This document shows positions 33,429 to 41,568 of a DNA stretch of 64,000 nucleotides, piece by piece. Location of the stretch: positions 23,802 to 87,801 of the forward strand of contig NZ_BDCF01000032.1 of NCBI RefSeq assembly GCF_001613365.1. The letters are read 5' to 3'. The stretch's first letter is position 1, and each line of letters opens with the position of its first letter. The position numbers and the translations under genes are program-made. The notes below the pieces were generated by a model. That model had not been told where the DNA came from, did not search any database, and was given only the letters and a program-made list of their open reading frames with translations. This stretch comes from Nocardia xishanensis NBRC 101358 (GTDB taxonomy: Bacteria > Actinomycetota > Actinomycetes > Mycobacteriales > Mycobacteriaceae).

Positions 33429-33917
33429 TCACTGTCCGCCGTCCAGCATCGCCGCGATCTCGCGGCACGCGGGGTTCAGCGCGCCGCCCAGGTCTGCGAA
33501 GACGTTCGGCCGGTCGGCGTAGAGGGCGAGCACCGCGACGCGGCCGTTGGCTCCGGCCACCTTGCGGCAGTGCAGTGAACGCAGACCGAGCAGACGCAGT
33601 TGCGCACGGCACTCGCTCCAGCGGATCTCGGCATCCAGATCGGCGACGGTCACGGCGGATTCGTCGCGCAGCGCCAGCCGGTTCGGCGCGGTCTCGCTGA
33701 TCAGCTGCGCTTCCTCGGCCAGCTTCGCCCGCGGCGACGACCACGCCCTGATCCCGATCTCGTCACCGGAGCGGACCGTGAGCCCGACGAGCACACCCGG
33801 AGGAAAGCCCGTCGCCAGTTCTCGGAGGACCGCGTGCAGATCACGCAACGCGGCGGTGGGCCGCTCGATGGAAGGCACCGACGTCGGATCGGATGCCCAC
33901 CGGCTCGTCTCGAGCAT
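33429..33917 (-). CDS. GAF-like domain protein without output domain
   Basis: A 162-residue protein whose core, PTAALRDLHAVLRELATGFP, followed by VLVGLTVRSGDEIGIRAWSSP, SETAPNRLALRDESAVTVADL, LLGLRSLHCRKV and NGRVAVLALYADRPNVF, reads as a GAF sensor fold. It lacks the C-terminal ANTAR RNA-binding domain that usually follows GAF in actinobacterial proteins of this type. ATG at 33917 is fixed by AAGGAG 6 nt upstream. It lies next to a STAS gene and may belong to a partner-switching stress circuit (inference). Confidence 0.65.
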   Translation of the reverse strand: MLETSRWASDPTSVPSIERPTAALRDLHAVLRELATGFPPGVLVGLTVRSGDEIGIRAWSSPRAKLAEEAQLISETAPNRLALRDESAVTVADLDAEIRWSECRAQLRLLGLRSLHCRKVAGANGRVAVLALYADRPNVFADLGGALNPACREIAAMLDGGQ

Positions 33918-34075
33918 GGCAACTCCTTGGAACGGCCCGGGCGTTGGGCCGCGCGGGATCGACATGTCGGCGACAGCCACGGCGAAGACGCGACAAGACC
34001 ACCGTTATCGAGCCTGTCAACACGCGGCGGAACCCCACAACACGGAGAACGAAGTCTCGGCGGAAGGCCGTCCAG

Positions 34076-34097
34076 AAAACGAAGCGCACCCGCTTCG
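34076..34097 (-). terminator. intrinsic terminator after the STAS gene
   Basis: On the minus strand CGAAGC, a 6-nt loop GGGTGC, GCTTCG and then TTTTCT: a classic hairpin plus U-tract, rare in this GC-rich genome. It begins 21 nt past the STAS stop codon. Confidence 0.75.
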
Positions 34098-34118
34098 AGC
34101 GGATTCAGCGCGGGCGGC

Positions 34119-34520
34119 TCACGGTCCCAGCGCTTCGTCCAGACTGACGTAATAGCAGAACATCGCCCGCACGCCGACCAGGTCGAGCACCCGGTCGATC
34201 TCGGCGTGACCCGACACCAGACGCAGGTCGACACCGTGTTCGGCGAGCTGCCGCTTGTACTCCCCCAACGCGAGGGCGGCGCGTATCCCGACGAAACGAG
34301 TGGCGCGGAAGTCGACGACGACGGCACTACAGCCGCGCTCGGGAATGGCGTCGAGTGCGGCGCACAATTCGGGAAGCCCGGCGAGATCCAGTTCGCCGTC
34401 CACCACCATCACGACGCAGCTGCCGCGCATGGCCACCGAGCGTCCCCCTGGCCGCCGCTTGTCGCGCATGTAGTGGTGTGTTCGCCCGACGCCGGACCGC
34501 ACAACGATTTTCGTCGACAT
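34119..34520 (-). CDS. STAS domain protein, anti-sigma-factor-antagonist-like
   Basis: A 133-residue protein. After a basic N-terminal segment of about 30 residues (HHYMRDKRRPGGRS) comes a STAS domain: CVVMVVDGELDLAGLPELCAALD, SAVVVDFRATRFVGIRAALALGEYKRQL and VDLRLVSGHAEIDRVLDLVGV. The usual phosphorylatable Ser of SpoIIAA-type antagonists falls where TRFVGIRAA is read, and is replaced (no DxSG-type serine), so regulation by phosphorylation is doubtful. ATG at 34520 is preceded by GGGAGG. It might act with the sigma factor encoded at 9911. Confidence 0.85.
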   Translation of the reverse strand: MSTKIVVRSGVGRTHHYMRDKRRPGGRSVAMRGSCVVMVVDGELDLAGLPELCAALDAIPERGCSAVVVDFRATRFVGIRAALALGEYKRQLAEHGVDLRLVSGHAEIDRVLDLVGVRAMFCYYVSLDEALGP

Positions 34521-35068
34521 CGCAGAACCTCCCAACGGGATGGTGTCCCACCTGTCGACCCGACGACGCCAGGCGTCACCTGGTCGGTGCGATTCAACCG
34601 AGAACCGCGTGGGGCTGTGCTCGTCTGGAGAAATCCAGCCTGCGGCCGGTCCGGTACTTCGGCCATCGGCGTCGCGCGATCGAGCCACGATCCGCGGCCC
34701 CGGCCGCCCTCCTTAGTTGTGCTCCAAGCATAAGCCGGTAGCCGATCCACTTTCACCTGTTGCGGCGAAGGACCTGTCTACCTGCGCTTGCTCGCCGGGG
34801 CCTGCTATGGAAACCCCCTCGGATCCCCCTGCGGTTCGGCTGCCAGTCCGCCATCGACCTCTTCCGTCGATGCCTGCGTCACATCATCATCGGCATGCCG
34901 GGAAATATGCTGCTCAACCAGCCGGTCAGCATCCCCATGAGCTGGCCGAGCATGCCCATGTCCATGTCCATCATCACGAACACCTCCTCTCCGGTGCGTC
35001 CTCCCCTTTTTCGCCTACCCGGATCGGTATCGAACATGCCGTCGGACGATGTCCAGCTAGCAGCGCTT
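34521..35068. other. intergenic region holding a methionine-rich micro-ORF
   Basis: About 550 bases between the STAS gene and the acyl-CoA ligase gene. Apart from the micro-ORF at 34879-34974 on the minus strand I find nothing supported. Confidence 0.5.
34879..34974 (-). CDS. methionine-rich 31-residue micro-protein
   Basis: A short ORF, too small for routine annotation. Eleven of 31 residues are Met. The N terminus MMDMDMGM is Met/Asp-rich, the middle LGQLMGMLTGWLSSIF can form a hydrophobic amphipathic helix, and the C terminus is PGMPMMM before a TGA. Its start is fixed by AGGAGG (34983-34988) exactly 8 nt from the ATG at 34974, a better site than most genes here have. It lies 94 nt downstream of the acyl-CoA ligase stop in the same direction. 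Candidate roles are a membrane peptide or a Met-based copper or silver ligand; neither is shown. No homolog is known to me. Confidence 0.6.
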   Translation of the reverse strand: MMDMDMGMLGQLMGMLTGWLSSIFPGMPMMM

Positions 35069-36550
35069 TCAGCCGTAGCGGCGCACGAGTTCGCGCTTGA
35101 GCACCTTGTGACTCGGACCGAGCGGCAACTGGTCGACGAACTCCACCCGGCGCGGATACTTGTGCTTGGCGAGGCGCTCGCGGCCGAAGGCGACGACCTC
35201 CTCCGCGGTCAGCGGTCCACCGGCGACGACGACCGCGCAGATCTCCTCGCCGTAGGTCTCGTCGGGCAGACCGATCACCGCGACCGCGTCGACGGCGGGG
35301 TGGTACAGCAGCGCCTCTTCCACCTCGCTGGGGTACACGTTGAAGCCGCCGCGGATGATCATGTCCTTGATCCGGTCGGCGATCGTCACATACCCGTCGG
35401 AGTCTTTCACGCCGAGATCGCCCGTCCGGAACCAGCCGTGCACCACCGCGCGGGCGGTGGCCTGAGGATTGCCGATGTATCCGTTGAACACGTTGTGCCC
35501 GCGGATCACGATCTCGCCGAGTTCTCCGGTGGGCAGCAGGACGATCTCGTCCGGCAGGCCGGGGTCGGCGATCTCCACCTCCACGCCCCACACCGCGTGC
35601 CCGACGGTGCCCGCGCGCGGCCCGAAGTCCGGCTGGTTCACCGCGGCGGTCGGCGAGGTCTCCGAGAGCCCGTAACCCTCCAGAATCCGGGTGCCGAACA
35701 GATCGTGAAAAGTCTCCAGCACCGGCTGCGGCAGCGAAGCACCGCCCGAGATGCACAAACGCAGGGGCGGTGCACCGAGTTTCGTTGCGGCGGTGATCAA
35801 CCGGACATACATGGTCGGCACGCCGTGGAAGGTGTTCACGCCCTCGGCGTGCATCAGCCGGATGGCGGCGTCGGGGTCGAAGCGGGGCTGCAACACCAGC
35901 GTCGCGCCCGCGCGCCAGGTGGAGTTCATGGAGACGGTCTGGCCGAAGATGTGGAACAGCGGAAGCGCGCCGAGCGCGACGTCGTCGCCGCGAACGTCGT
36001 TGGCGTCGAAGGCGTTCACCGTCGCGTTCATGACCATGTTCAGATGGCTGAGCTCGGCGCCCTTCGGCTTGCCCGTGGTTCCGCTGGTGTAGAACACCAC
36101 GGCCGGATCCCCGGGGGCGCGCGAGACGAACGAGCTGATCGGTTCCGCCACAAGGGCATTCGGATCGTGACAGCCGATGCCCGCCGCGTCCGCCGCGACC
36201 TGCCCGACACCAGCGAACTGCTCGTGGCACACCAGCAGCGTCGCCCCGCTGTCGCGCAGCACGTGCGTGGCCTCGTCGGCGGTCAGCAGCAGATGCACCG
36301 GGATCACCACTGCGCCCGCGGCGAGGATCGCGTAGTAGGCGCGCGGGAACTCGGCGGTATTCGGGCACATCAACGCGACGCGATCGCCGGGGCGCACCCC
36401 GAGTCCGATCAGGGCGGCGGCCTGTTCGCGGGCCTGCGCCCACAGCTCGGCGAATGTGATGCGCTGCTTGCCCTCGATCAACGCGATTCGATCCGGGCGG
36501 CGGCGCGCCTGCTCGGCCAGAATGCTCGCCAACGACAGCGTGGCGTTCAT
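35069..36550 (-). CDS. long-chain fatty-acid/acyl-CoA ligase (AMP-forming)
   Basis: A 493-residue ANL-superfamily enzyme. The P-loop-like A3 motif is VVFYTSGTTGKPKGAELSH, A5 is GYGLSETSP, A7 is GWFRTGDLG, A8 is YVTIADRIKDMIIRGGFNVYPSEVE, and A10 holds the catalytic Lys in GPSHKVLKREL. It makes acyl-CoA from a fatty or related carboxylic acid, ATP and CoA. GGAGG precedes the ATG. Its upstream region carries operators C and D, identical in type and spacing to those at the lipase/TetR locus. The nearby Liv-type transporter and beta-oxidation genes suggest it activates an imported acid. Confidence 0.92.
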   Translation of the reverse strand: MNATLSLASILAEQARRRPDRIALIEGKQRITFAELWAQAREQAAALIGLGVRPGDRVALMCPNTAEFPRAYYAILAAGAVVIPVHLLLTADEATHVLRDSGATLLVCHEQFAGVGQVAADAAGIGCHDPNALVAEPISSFVSRAPGDPAVVFYTSGTTGKPKGAELSHLNMVMNATVNAFDANDVRGDDVALGALPLFHIFGQTVSMNSTWRAGATLVLQPRFDPDAAIRLMHAEGVNTFHGVPTMYVRLITAATKLGAPPLRLCISGGASLPQPVLETFHDLFGTRILEGYGLSETSPTAAVNQPDFGPRAGTVGHAVWGVEVEIADPGLPDEIVLLPTGELGEIVIRGHNVFNGYIGNPQATARAVVHGWFRTGDLGVKDSDGYVTIADRIKDMIIRGGFNVYPSEVEEALLYHPAVDAVAVIGLPDETYGEEICAVVVAGGPLTAEEVVAFGRERLAKHKYPRRVEFVDQLPLGPSHKVLKRELVRRYG

Positions 36551-36560
36551 GCCACCTCCA

Positions 36561-36579
36561 AAACTAACGACGCAAGTTT
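36561..36579. promoter_or_regulatory. 19-bp TetR-type operator, site C
   Basis: AAACTAACGACGCAAGTTT. It lies 11 nt upstream of the acyl-CoA ligase start codon, overlapping the region just before the Shine-Dalgarno. It differs from site D at three of 19 positions (G/A at 7, R at 10, Y at 11). Confidence 0.8.
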
Positions 36580-36599
36580 TCTGCCACCGTAGAGCAGGG

Positions 36600-36618
36600 A
36601 AACTAGCGGTGCAAGTTT
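36600..36618. promoter_or_regulatory. 19-bp TetR-type operator, site D
   Basis: AAACTAGCGGTGCAAGTTT. Its left edge is 39 bp from that of site C, almost the same spacing as A to B (40 bp). It lies just before the stop codon of the regulator gene beginning at 37914, within the 80-nt gap. Confidence 0.8.
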
Positions 36619-36630
36619 CTCTTTCGCGCC

Positions 36631-37914
36631 TTACTTCGGCGCGGCGTGCAGCTCGATGGCGACGAGCAACTCGACCAGTTCGTGGACGCTGCGGACGTTG
36701 CGGCCGGTGAGTTCCTGGATCCGCCGCAGCCGGTACTTGGCGGTGTTGTGGTGGATGCGCAGTTCGTCGGCGGCTTCGCGCAGATTCATGTCGGCCGCGG
36801 CGAAGGCGCGGATGGTGTCGGCCAGCATCCCGCCGCGCATCCGATCCTCGGCCAGCGCGGCGGCGATGCGCGGATCCACCAGCTGACGGACCGTGTCGTC
36901 GGCGCGCAGCATCAGATACCGGAACGGCGAGAGATGCGGCAGAGCGAGGACTCCGCCGTCCTCGGGCAGCAGGTCCAGCGCGGAACGGGCCTGCTGATAG
37001 GCCCGGGGGAACTGGGCGATCTCGGTGAACGCGGTGCTGATGCCGATCGCGAGGGTGATGCCCTCGGTGTGCAGTTTGTCCCGGGTCCGCCGCAGCCGCG
37101 CGCACAATTCGTCGGTGCCGCCGTCGCGGGCGAGCGCGGGCAGCGCGACGATCTCCGAACCGCGCACCACCGACAGGGTGCGCAGCCCGTTGACCCCGGT
37201 GCGCGCGAGCGCGGCCGAGGCGATGTGCCTGGCCGCCGCTTCGGAGTCACCCGACTGCCCGCGATCCGCCGTCCGCAACACGACAGCCGTCACCGCAACC
37301 ATGGCCGTGTCCCGTTCCGTGCCGAGGCCGTGCGCGTGCGCGGTGGCCAGCTGCGGACCGCGGTCGGGCAGGACGCCGTCGAGCAGGCACTCGACCAGCT
37401 CCCTGCTATCGCGACCTGCCTCGGCCGAAAGGTATTGCTGGAATTCCAGATACGCGTTGGCCGCCTGGGTGCTGATCAAATCGCAGTAGCGGGTGAGCGG
37501 GACGACCATCGACAGCGCCGCGTCGCGCCCGGCTTCCGAATCGCCCGCGTGGGCGACCAGCGATTTCCAGATCGCCGTCTGACCGAGCCGGAACGCGGAG
37601 ATGTAGTCGACCAGCGTCAGCCCCGACTGCGCCCGGCGCGCGGCGGCGCGCTTGGCATAGGCGATGTCGGCGGTCGTGACGCGGCGCTTGTCCAGCAGCG
37701 CGCCGAGCCCGGTCCGGCACAGGCGGGTCAGCTGGTCGTGCACGTCGGCGTGAAAGGCGGTGTCGCGCGCCGCGTACCCGGGGACCTGCGCCAGGATCGC
37801 GGACATGCCCGCGTCGGCGATGTCGTGCGCGTGCTCGAAGACGCTGCCGACGATCCGCGTGCGCTCGGCCTGGACCGGCGCGGAAACGCCGATCGAATGT
37901 GATCCAGCTGACAT
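36631..37914 (-). CDS. CdaR/PucR-type helix-turn-helix regulator
   Basis: A 427-residue regulator. An N-terminal RsbRD-like helical domain (LTRLCRTGLGALLDKRRVT, YISAFRLGQTAIWKSL) is followed by a GGDEF-like middle domain and the PucR C-terminal helix-turn-helix: DTIRAFAAADMNLREAADELRIHHNTAKYRLRRIQELTGR. Family members control uptake and catabolism of organic acids. It sits immediately upstream of the ligase gene on the same strand and is divergent from the Liv-type transporter operon, which it may control. ATG at 37914; GGAG is 11 nt upstream. Confidence 0.88.
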   Translation of the reverse strand: MSAGSHSIGVSAPVQAERTRIVGSVFEHAHDIADAGMSAILAQVPGYAARDTAFHADVHDQLTRLCRTGLGALLDKRRVTTADIAYAKRAAARRAQSGLTLVDYISAFRLGQTAIWKSLVAHAGDSEAGRDAALSMVVPLTRYCDLISTQAANAYLEFQQYLSAEAGRDSRELVECLLDGVLPDRGPQLATAHAHGLGTERDTAMVAVTAVVLRTADRGQSGDSEAAARHIASAALARTGVNGLRTLSVVRGSEIVALPALARDGGTDELCARLRRTRDKLHTEGITLAIGISTAFTEIAQFPRAYQQARSALDLLPEDGGVLALPHLSPFRYLMLRADDTVRQLVDPRIAAALAEDRMRGGMLADTIRAFAAADMNLREAADELRIHHNTAKYRLRRIQELTGRNVRSVHELVELLVAIELHAAPK

Positions 37915-38139
37915 AACCGGGCATACTCCACGGCCCTCGTCGCGGGTGTCAACCGGCCCGAACGAGACATCCACCCCTGTCCACGCCGGACAAACCGGAC
38001 GGCCGAGATTGGGCCTCCGCGTCCGATGTGCGCCCTGACCAGCGTCTTTACGCTGACCACGATCCACAGGCCAGTCCGATGAGACTGCGCCGACCCGCTC
38101 GGAATTTCACCCACGTCTCGGACGCGGGCCGGAGGACGA

Positions 38140-38898
38140 ATGCTCGAGATATCCCACCTGACCGTTCGCTTCGGCGGCATCACCGCCCTGCACGACGTCG
38201 GCTTCGCCGTCGCGCCGGGCGAGATGGTCGGCCTGATCGGTCCGAACGGCGCGGGCAAGACCACCTTGTTCAACTGCCTGACCAGGCGATACCAGCCCAC
38301 CGAAGGCGCCATGCGCTACCACGGTGAAGACCTGCTGGCCGTTCGTCCGGACGCCCTGGCCGGGCTCGGCATCGCCCGCACCTTCCAGAACCTCGGCCTG
38401 TTCCCCCGCATGTCGGTTCGGGACAACGTCCTCGTCGGCGCCCACCACCGGGCCAACGCCGGTTTCGTCTCCGCGAGCCTGCGCCTGCCGGGGGTGCGGC
38501 GGGAGGAGCGGCGGCTGCGCGCCGAGGTCGACGCCCTGTTGGAGCGCTTGGACCTCGCCGACGTCGCGGACCACCCGGCCGCAGACCTGCCGTTCGGCAC
38601 GCTCAAGCGGATCGAACTGGCACGCGCGCTGGCCGTCGGGTCGCGACTGCTGCTGCTGGACGAGCCGGTCAACGGACTCAGCCACGGCGAGGTCGACGTG
38701 TTCGCCGAGCGCCTGCGTGCCCTGCGCACCGAGTTCGACCTGACGGTGATCGTCGTCGAGCACCACATGGGATTCGTGATGGGCACCTGCGACCGGGTGG
38801 TGTGCCTGGAATTCGGCAGGGTCATCGCCGAGGGCGAACCCGAAGCGGTGCAACGCGATCCGGCGGTCATCCGGGCCTACCTCGGGACGGCGGCATGA
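38140..38898 (+). CDS. livG: ABC transporter ATP-binding protein, LivG-like
   Basis: A 252-residue ATPase. Walker A is GPNGAGKTT, the signature region DLPFGTLKRIELARAL is slightly altered from LSGGQ, Walker B is LLLLDEPVNGLS, and the H-loop is VVEHHM. The C-terminal extension FGRVIAEGEPEAVQRDPAVIRAYLG is typical of LivG/BraF. First gene of a five-gene uptake operon of the branched-chain amino acid (HAAT) family. Overlaps livF by ATGA. Confidence 0.93.
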   Translation: MLEISHLTVRFGGITALHDVGFAVAPGEMVGLIGPNGAGKTTLFNCLTRRYQPTEGAMRYHGEDLLAVRPDALAGLGIARTFQNLGLFPRMSVRDNVLVGAHHRANAGFVSASLRLPGVRREERRLRAEVDALLERLDLADVADHPAADLPFGTLKRIELARALAVGSRLLLLDEPVNGLSHGEVDVFAERLRALRTEFDLTVIVVEHHMGFVMGTCDRVVCLEFGRVIAEGEPEAVQRDPAVIRAYLGTAA

Positions 38899-39620
38899 CC
38901 GACGAACCATTCCTCACCGTCAGCGACCTGCGCGGGGGCTACGGCGCGGCCAAGGTGCTGCACGGGTTGAGCTTCTCGGTGGCCCGCGGCGAGGTCTGCG
39001 CGATTCTCGGCCCGAACGGCGCGGGCAAGACGACGTTGCTGCGCGCGCTGTGCGGGATGATCCGGGTGCGCGGGACGGTCCGGCTCGAAGACGCGGACAT
39101 CACCGGCCGCACACCCGAGGCGATCGCGCGGCTCGGCGTCGCGCACGTGCCGGAGGGCCGCGGCACCTTCCTTCCGCTTTCCGTCGAGGACAACCTGCGC
39201 CTCGGCGCCTATCAGCACCGCGACCGGGTCCGGACCGAAGCCGACCTGCGCCGGATCTTCGACTTCTTCCCCATCCTGCGCGACAAGCTGCGGGAGACCG
39301 CGGGCGGACTGTCCGGCGGTCAGCAGCAAATGCTGGCGATCGGCAGGGCGCTCATGTCGCGGCCACGGCTGCTGTTGCTGGACGAGCCATCGCTCGGCCT
39401 CTCGCCGCTGGTCACCCAGGAGCTTTTTCAAATCGTGCACACCATCAACGAAGAGGAGCGCACCACCGTGATCGTCGTCGAGCAGAACGCGCATCTCGCG
39501 CTCGGGACAGCGCACCGGGCGCACGTCCTGGAAACGGGCCGAATCGTCTTGTCCGGCACCGCGGCCCAGATCAAGGCCGACGAGCAGGTCGCCGAATCCT
39601 ATCTCGGATACCGGATGTGA
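38895..39620 (+). CDS. livF: ABC transporter ATP-binding protein, LivF-like
   Basis: A 241-residue ATPase. Walker A GPNGAGKTT, signature LSGGQQQMLAIGRAL, Walker B LLLLDEPSLGLSP, H-loop switch region IVVEQNAH. The N terminus LTVSDLRGGYGAAKVLHGLSF and C terminus LGTAHRAHVLETGRIVLSG match LivF/BraG. Translationally coupled on both sides (ATGA with livG, GTGA with livH). Confidence 0.93.
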   Translation: MTDEPFLTVSDLRGGYGAAKVLHGLSFSVARGEVCAILGPNGAGKTTLLRALCGMIRVRGTVRLEDADITGRTPEAIARLGVAHVPEGRGTFLPLSVEDNLRLGAYQHRDRVRTEADLRRIFDFFPILRDKLRETAGGLSGGQQQMLAIGRALMSRPRLLLLDEPSLGLSPLVTQELFQIVHTINEEERTTVIVVEQNAHLALGTAHRAHVLETGRIVLSGTAAQIKADEQVAESYLGYRM

Positions 39621-40504
39621 CCGTGGCCGGATTTCTGCAACAACTCATCGAAGGCCTCACGGCCGGAGCGATCTACGCCGGGCTCGCCCTGGCGCTGGTG
39701 CTCATCTACCGGTTCACCGGCATCGTCAATTTCGCCCAGGGCGAGCTCGCCATGTTCTCGGCCTTCCTGGCCTGGCAGTTCGTCGAGAGCGGATGGCCGT
39801 TCTGGCTGGCGCTGCCCGCGACGCTCGCGGTGTCGTTCCTCGGCGGCATGCTGATCGAACGCGTGATCATCCGGCCCGTCGAGGGCGCACCGGAATTGAC
39901 GCTGGTGATCGTCACCGTCGGCCTGTTCTTCTTCGTCAACGCCGCGGCGGGCTGGATCTGGTCCTACCAGGTCAAGTCGTTCCCGAACCCGTTCCCCGAG
40001 GGCGCTTTCCGGGCCGGTGGGGTCACCGCCGGGTACGGGAGCCTCGGTGTGCTCGGGGTGGTGGCCGCCGTGATGGGCTTGCTGTACTCGCTGTTTCGTT
40101 ACACCAAGATCGGCTTGGCGATGCGCGCGGTCGCCTGCAACCCGCAGTCGGCACGCTTGGTCGGCATCAGGGTCGGCACGGTGCTCGCGCTGGGCTGGGG
40201 CCTGGCCGCACTGGTCGGCGCGGTCTCCGGCGTGCTGTCGGCGCCACTGCTGTTCCTCGAGCCGAACATGATGGGCGGCGTTCTGATCTACGCCTTCGCG
40301 GCGGCGACGCTCGGCGGCTTCGACAGCCCCGGCGGCGCGGTGGTGGGCGGACTGATCGTCGGCGTCGCCGAAACCCTCACCGGCGCATATCTGGACGTCA
40401 TCGGCACCGAACTCAAGATCGGCGTGCCGCTGGTGATCATCCTCGGCGTCCTGCTGGTGCGGCCGCAGGGGCTCTTCGGTCACGCGGTGGTGGAACGGGT
40501 ATGA
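39617..40504 (+). CDS. livH: branched-chain/organic acid ABC transporter permease, LivH-like
   Basis: A 295-residue permease with about eight membrane helices. LIEGLTAGAIYAGLALALVLIYRFTGIVNFAQGELAMF is the LivH N-terminal signature; GLAMRAVACNPQSARLVGI and LGGFDSPGGAVVGGLIVGVAE are the EAA-like loop and family motifs. GTG start overlapping the livF stop as GTGA; stop overlaps the next gene by ATGA. The transported substrate is set by the binding protein at 41558. Confidence 0.93.
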   Translation: MTVAGFLQQLIEGLTAGAIYAGLALALVLIYRFTGIVNFAQGELAMFSAFLAWQFVESGWPFWLALPATLAVSFLGGMLIERVIIRPVEGAPELTLVIVTVGLFFFVNAAAGWIWSYQVKSFPNPFPEGAFRAGGVTAGYGSLGVLGVVAAVMGLLYSLFRYTKIGLAMRAVACNPQSARLVGIRVGTVLALGWGLAALVGAVSGVLSAPLLFLEPNMMGGVLIYAFAAATLGGFDSPGGAVVGGLIVGVAETLTGAYLDVIGTELKIGVPLVIILGVLLVRPQGLFGHAVVERV

Positions 40505-41568
40505 GCGACATGGGAACTCAGCAGAGCGCGGTCGTGGAAAGCGCGGCGGACGCCGCGCAGACCGAAGCCTCCTCGCGCACCGCGTCGCGGCGACTTCCGT
40601 TGCCGCACTGGTCCTGGCTCGGAATCGGCGCGCTACTGCTGCTCGCGTGCCTGGCGCCGTTCCAGCTGGTGCCGTTCCGCACCTTCCAGCTGGCGCTCGC
40701 GATGATCTACGCGGTCGCATTGCTCGGCTTGAACGTACTGGTCGGCCACACCGGCCAGATCTCGCTAGGGCACGGCGCGTTCTTCGCCGTCGGCGCGTAC
40801 ACCAGCGCCGTGCTGCTCGACCGTTGGGACATACCGTATTTCGCGACGCTGCCGGTCGCGGCGGCGGTGGCCTTCGCGCTCGGGTTCGCTCTCGGCATCC
40901 CCGCGCTTCGGCTGCGCGGTCTGTATCTGGCGCTGGTCACCCTGGCCATCGCGATCTTCCTGGTGCCGCTGCTCAAGCGCTTCGAATCGCTCACCGGCGG
41001 TTCCATGGGGTTGACGCTGACCAAACCCGCGCCGCCGATGTGGACCGGGTTGGCCGAGGACCAGTGGCTGTACTTCCTGGCGCTGCTCGTCACCGTCGTG
41101 AGCTTCCTGCTGGTGGCCGGGCTGCTGCGATCGCGAGTCGGCCGGGCGCTGCACGCGATCCGCGACAACGAGATCGCCGCCGAGGTGATGGGGGTGCGCC
41201 TGGCCTTCTACAAGACGCTCGCCTTCGCCTGCGGCGCCATGCTCGCCGGAGTGGCCGGCTGCGTCCACACCTGGGTGATCGGGTTCGTCTCCCCGGACTC
41301 CTTCGCCGTCGGGTTGTCCATCACGCTGCTGGCGGGGCTGGTCGTCGGCGGACTCGGCGGCCAGTGGGGACCGCTGCTCGGCGGACTGTTCGTGATGTAC
41401 GTCCCGAGCTTCGCCCAGGACCTGAACCAGGCCGCGCCCGGAGTGATCTTCGGACTCCTGATCATCGCGGTCATGTACCTCGCGCCGAACGGACTGGCCG
41501 GACTCGCCGGCCGTACGGCGCGCTGGCTCGAACGGCTCGTTCGGAAAGGGAAGAACAATGCGCACTAA
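40501..41568 (+). CDS. livM: branched-chain/organic acid ABC transporter permease, LivM-like
   Basis: A 355-residue permease with about ten membrane helices after a polar 35-residue N-terminal extension. ALLGLNVLVGHTGQISLGHGAFFAVGAY is the LivM signature, with GRALHAIRDNEIAAEVMGV as the cytoplasmic coupling loop and GGLGGQWGPLLGG near the end. Pairs with LivH to form the channel. The 3' end overlaps the binding-protein gene by 11 nt. Confidence 0.93.
   Translation: MSDMGTQQSAVVESAADAAQTEASSRTASRRLPLPHWSWLGIGALLLLACLAPFQLVPFRTFQLALAMIYAVALLGLNVLVGHTGQISLGHGAFFAVGAYTSAVLLDRWDIPYFATLPVAAAVAFALGFALGIPALRLRGLYLALVTLAIAIFLVPLLKRFESLTGGSMGLTLTKPAPPMWTGLAEDQWLYFLALLVTVVSFLLVAGLLRSRVGRALHAIRDNEIAAEVMGVRLAFYKTLAFACGAMLAGVAGCVHTWVIGFVSPDSFAVGLSITLLAGLVVGGLGGQWGPLLGGLFVMYVPSFAQDLNQAAPGVIFGLLIIAVMYLAPNGLAGLAGRTARWLERLVRKGKNNAH

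Noticed and set aside
34745..36592. 610-codon plus-strand frame antisense to the acyl-CoA ligase
   Set aside because: Shadow of the ligase gene, which has all ANL motifs on the minus strand.
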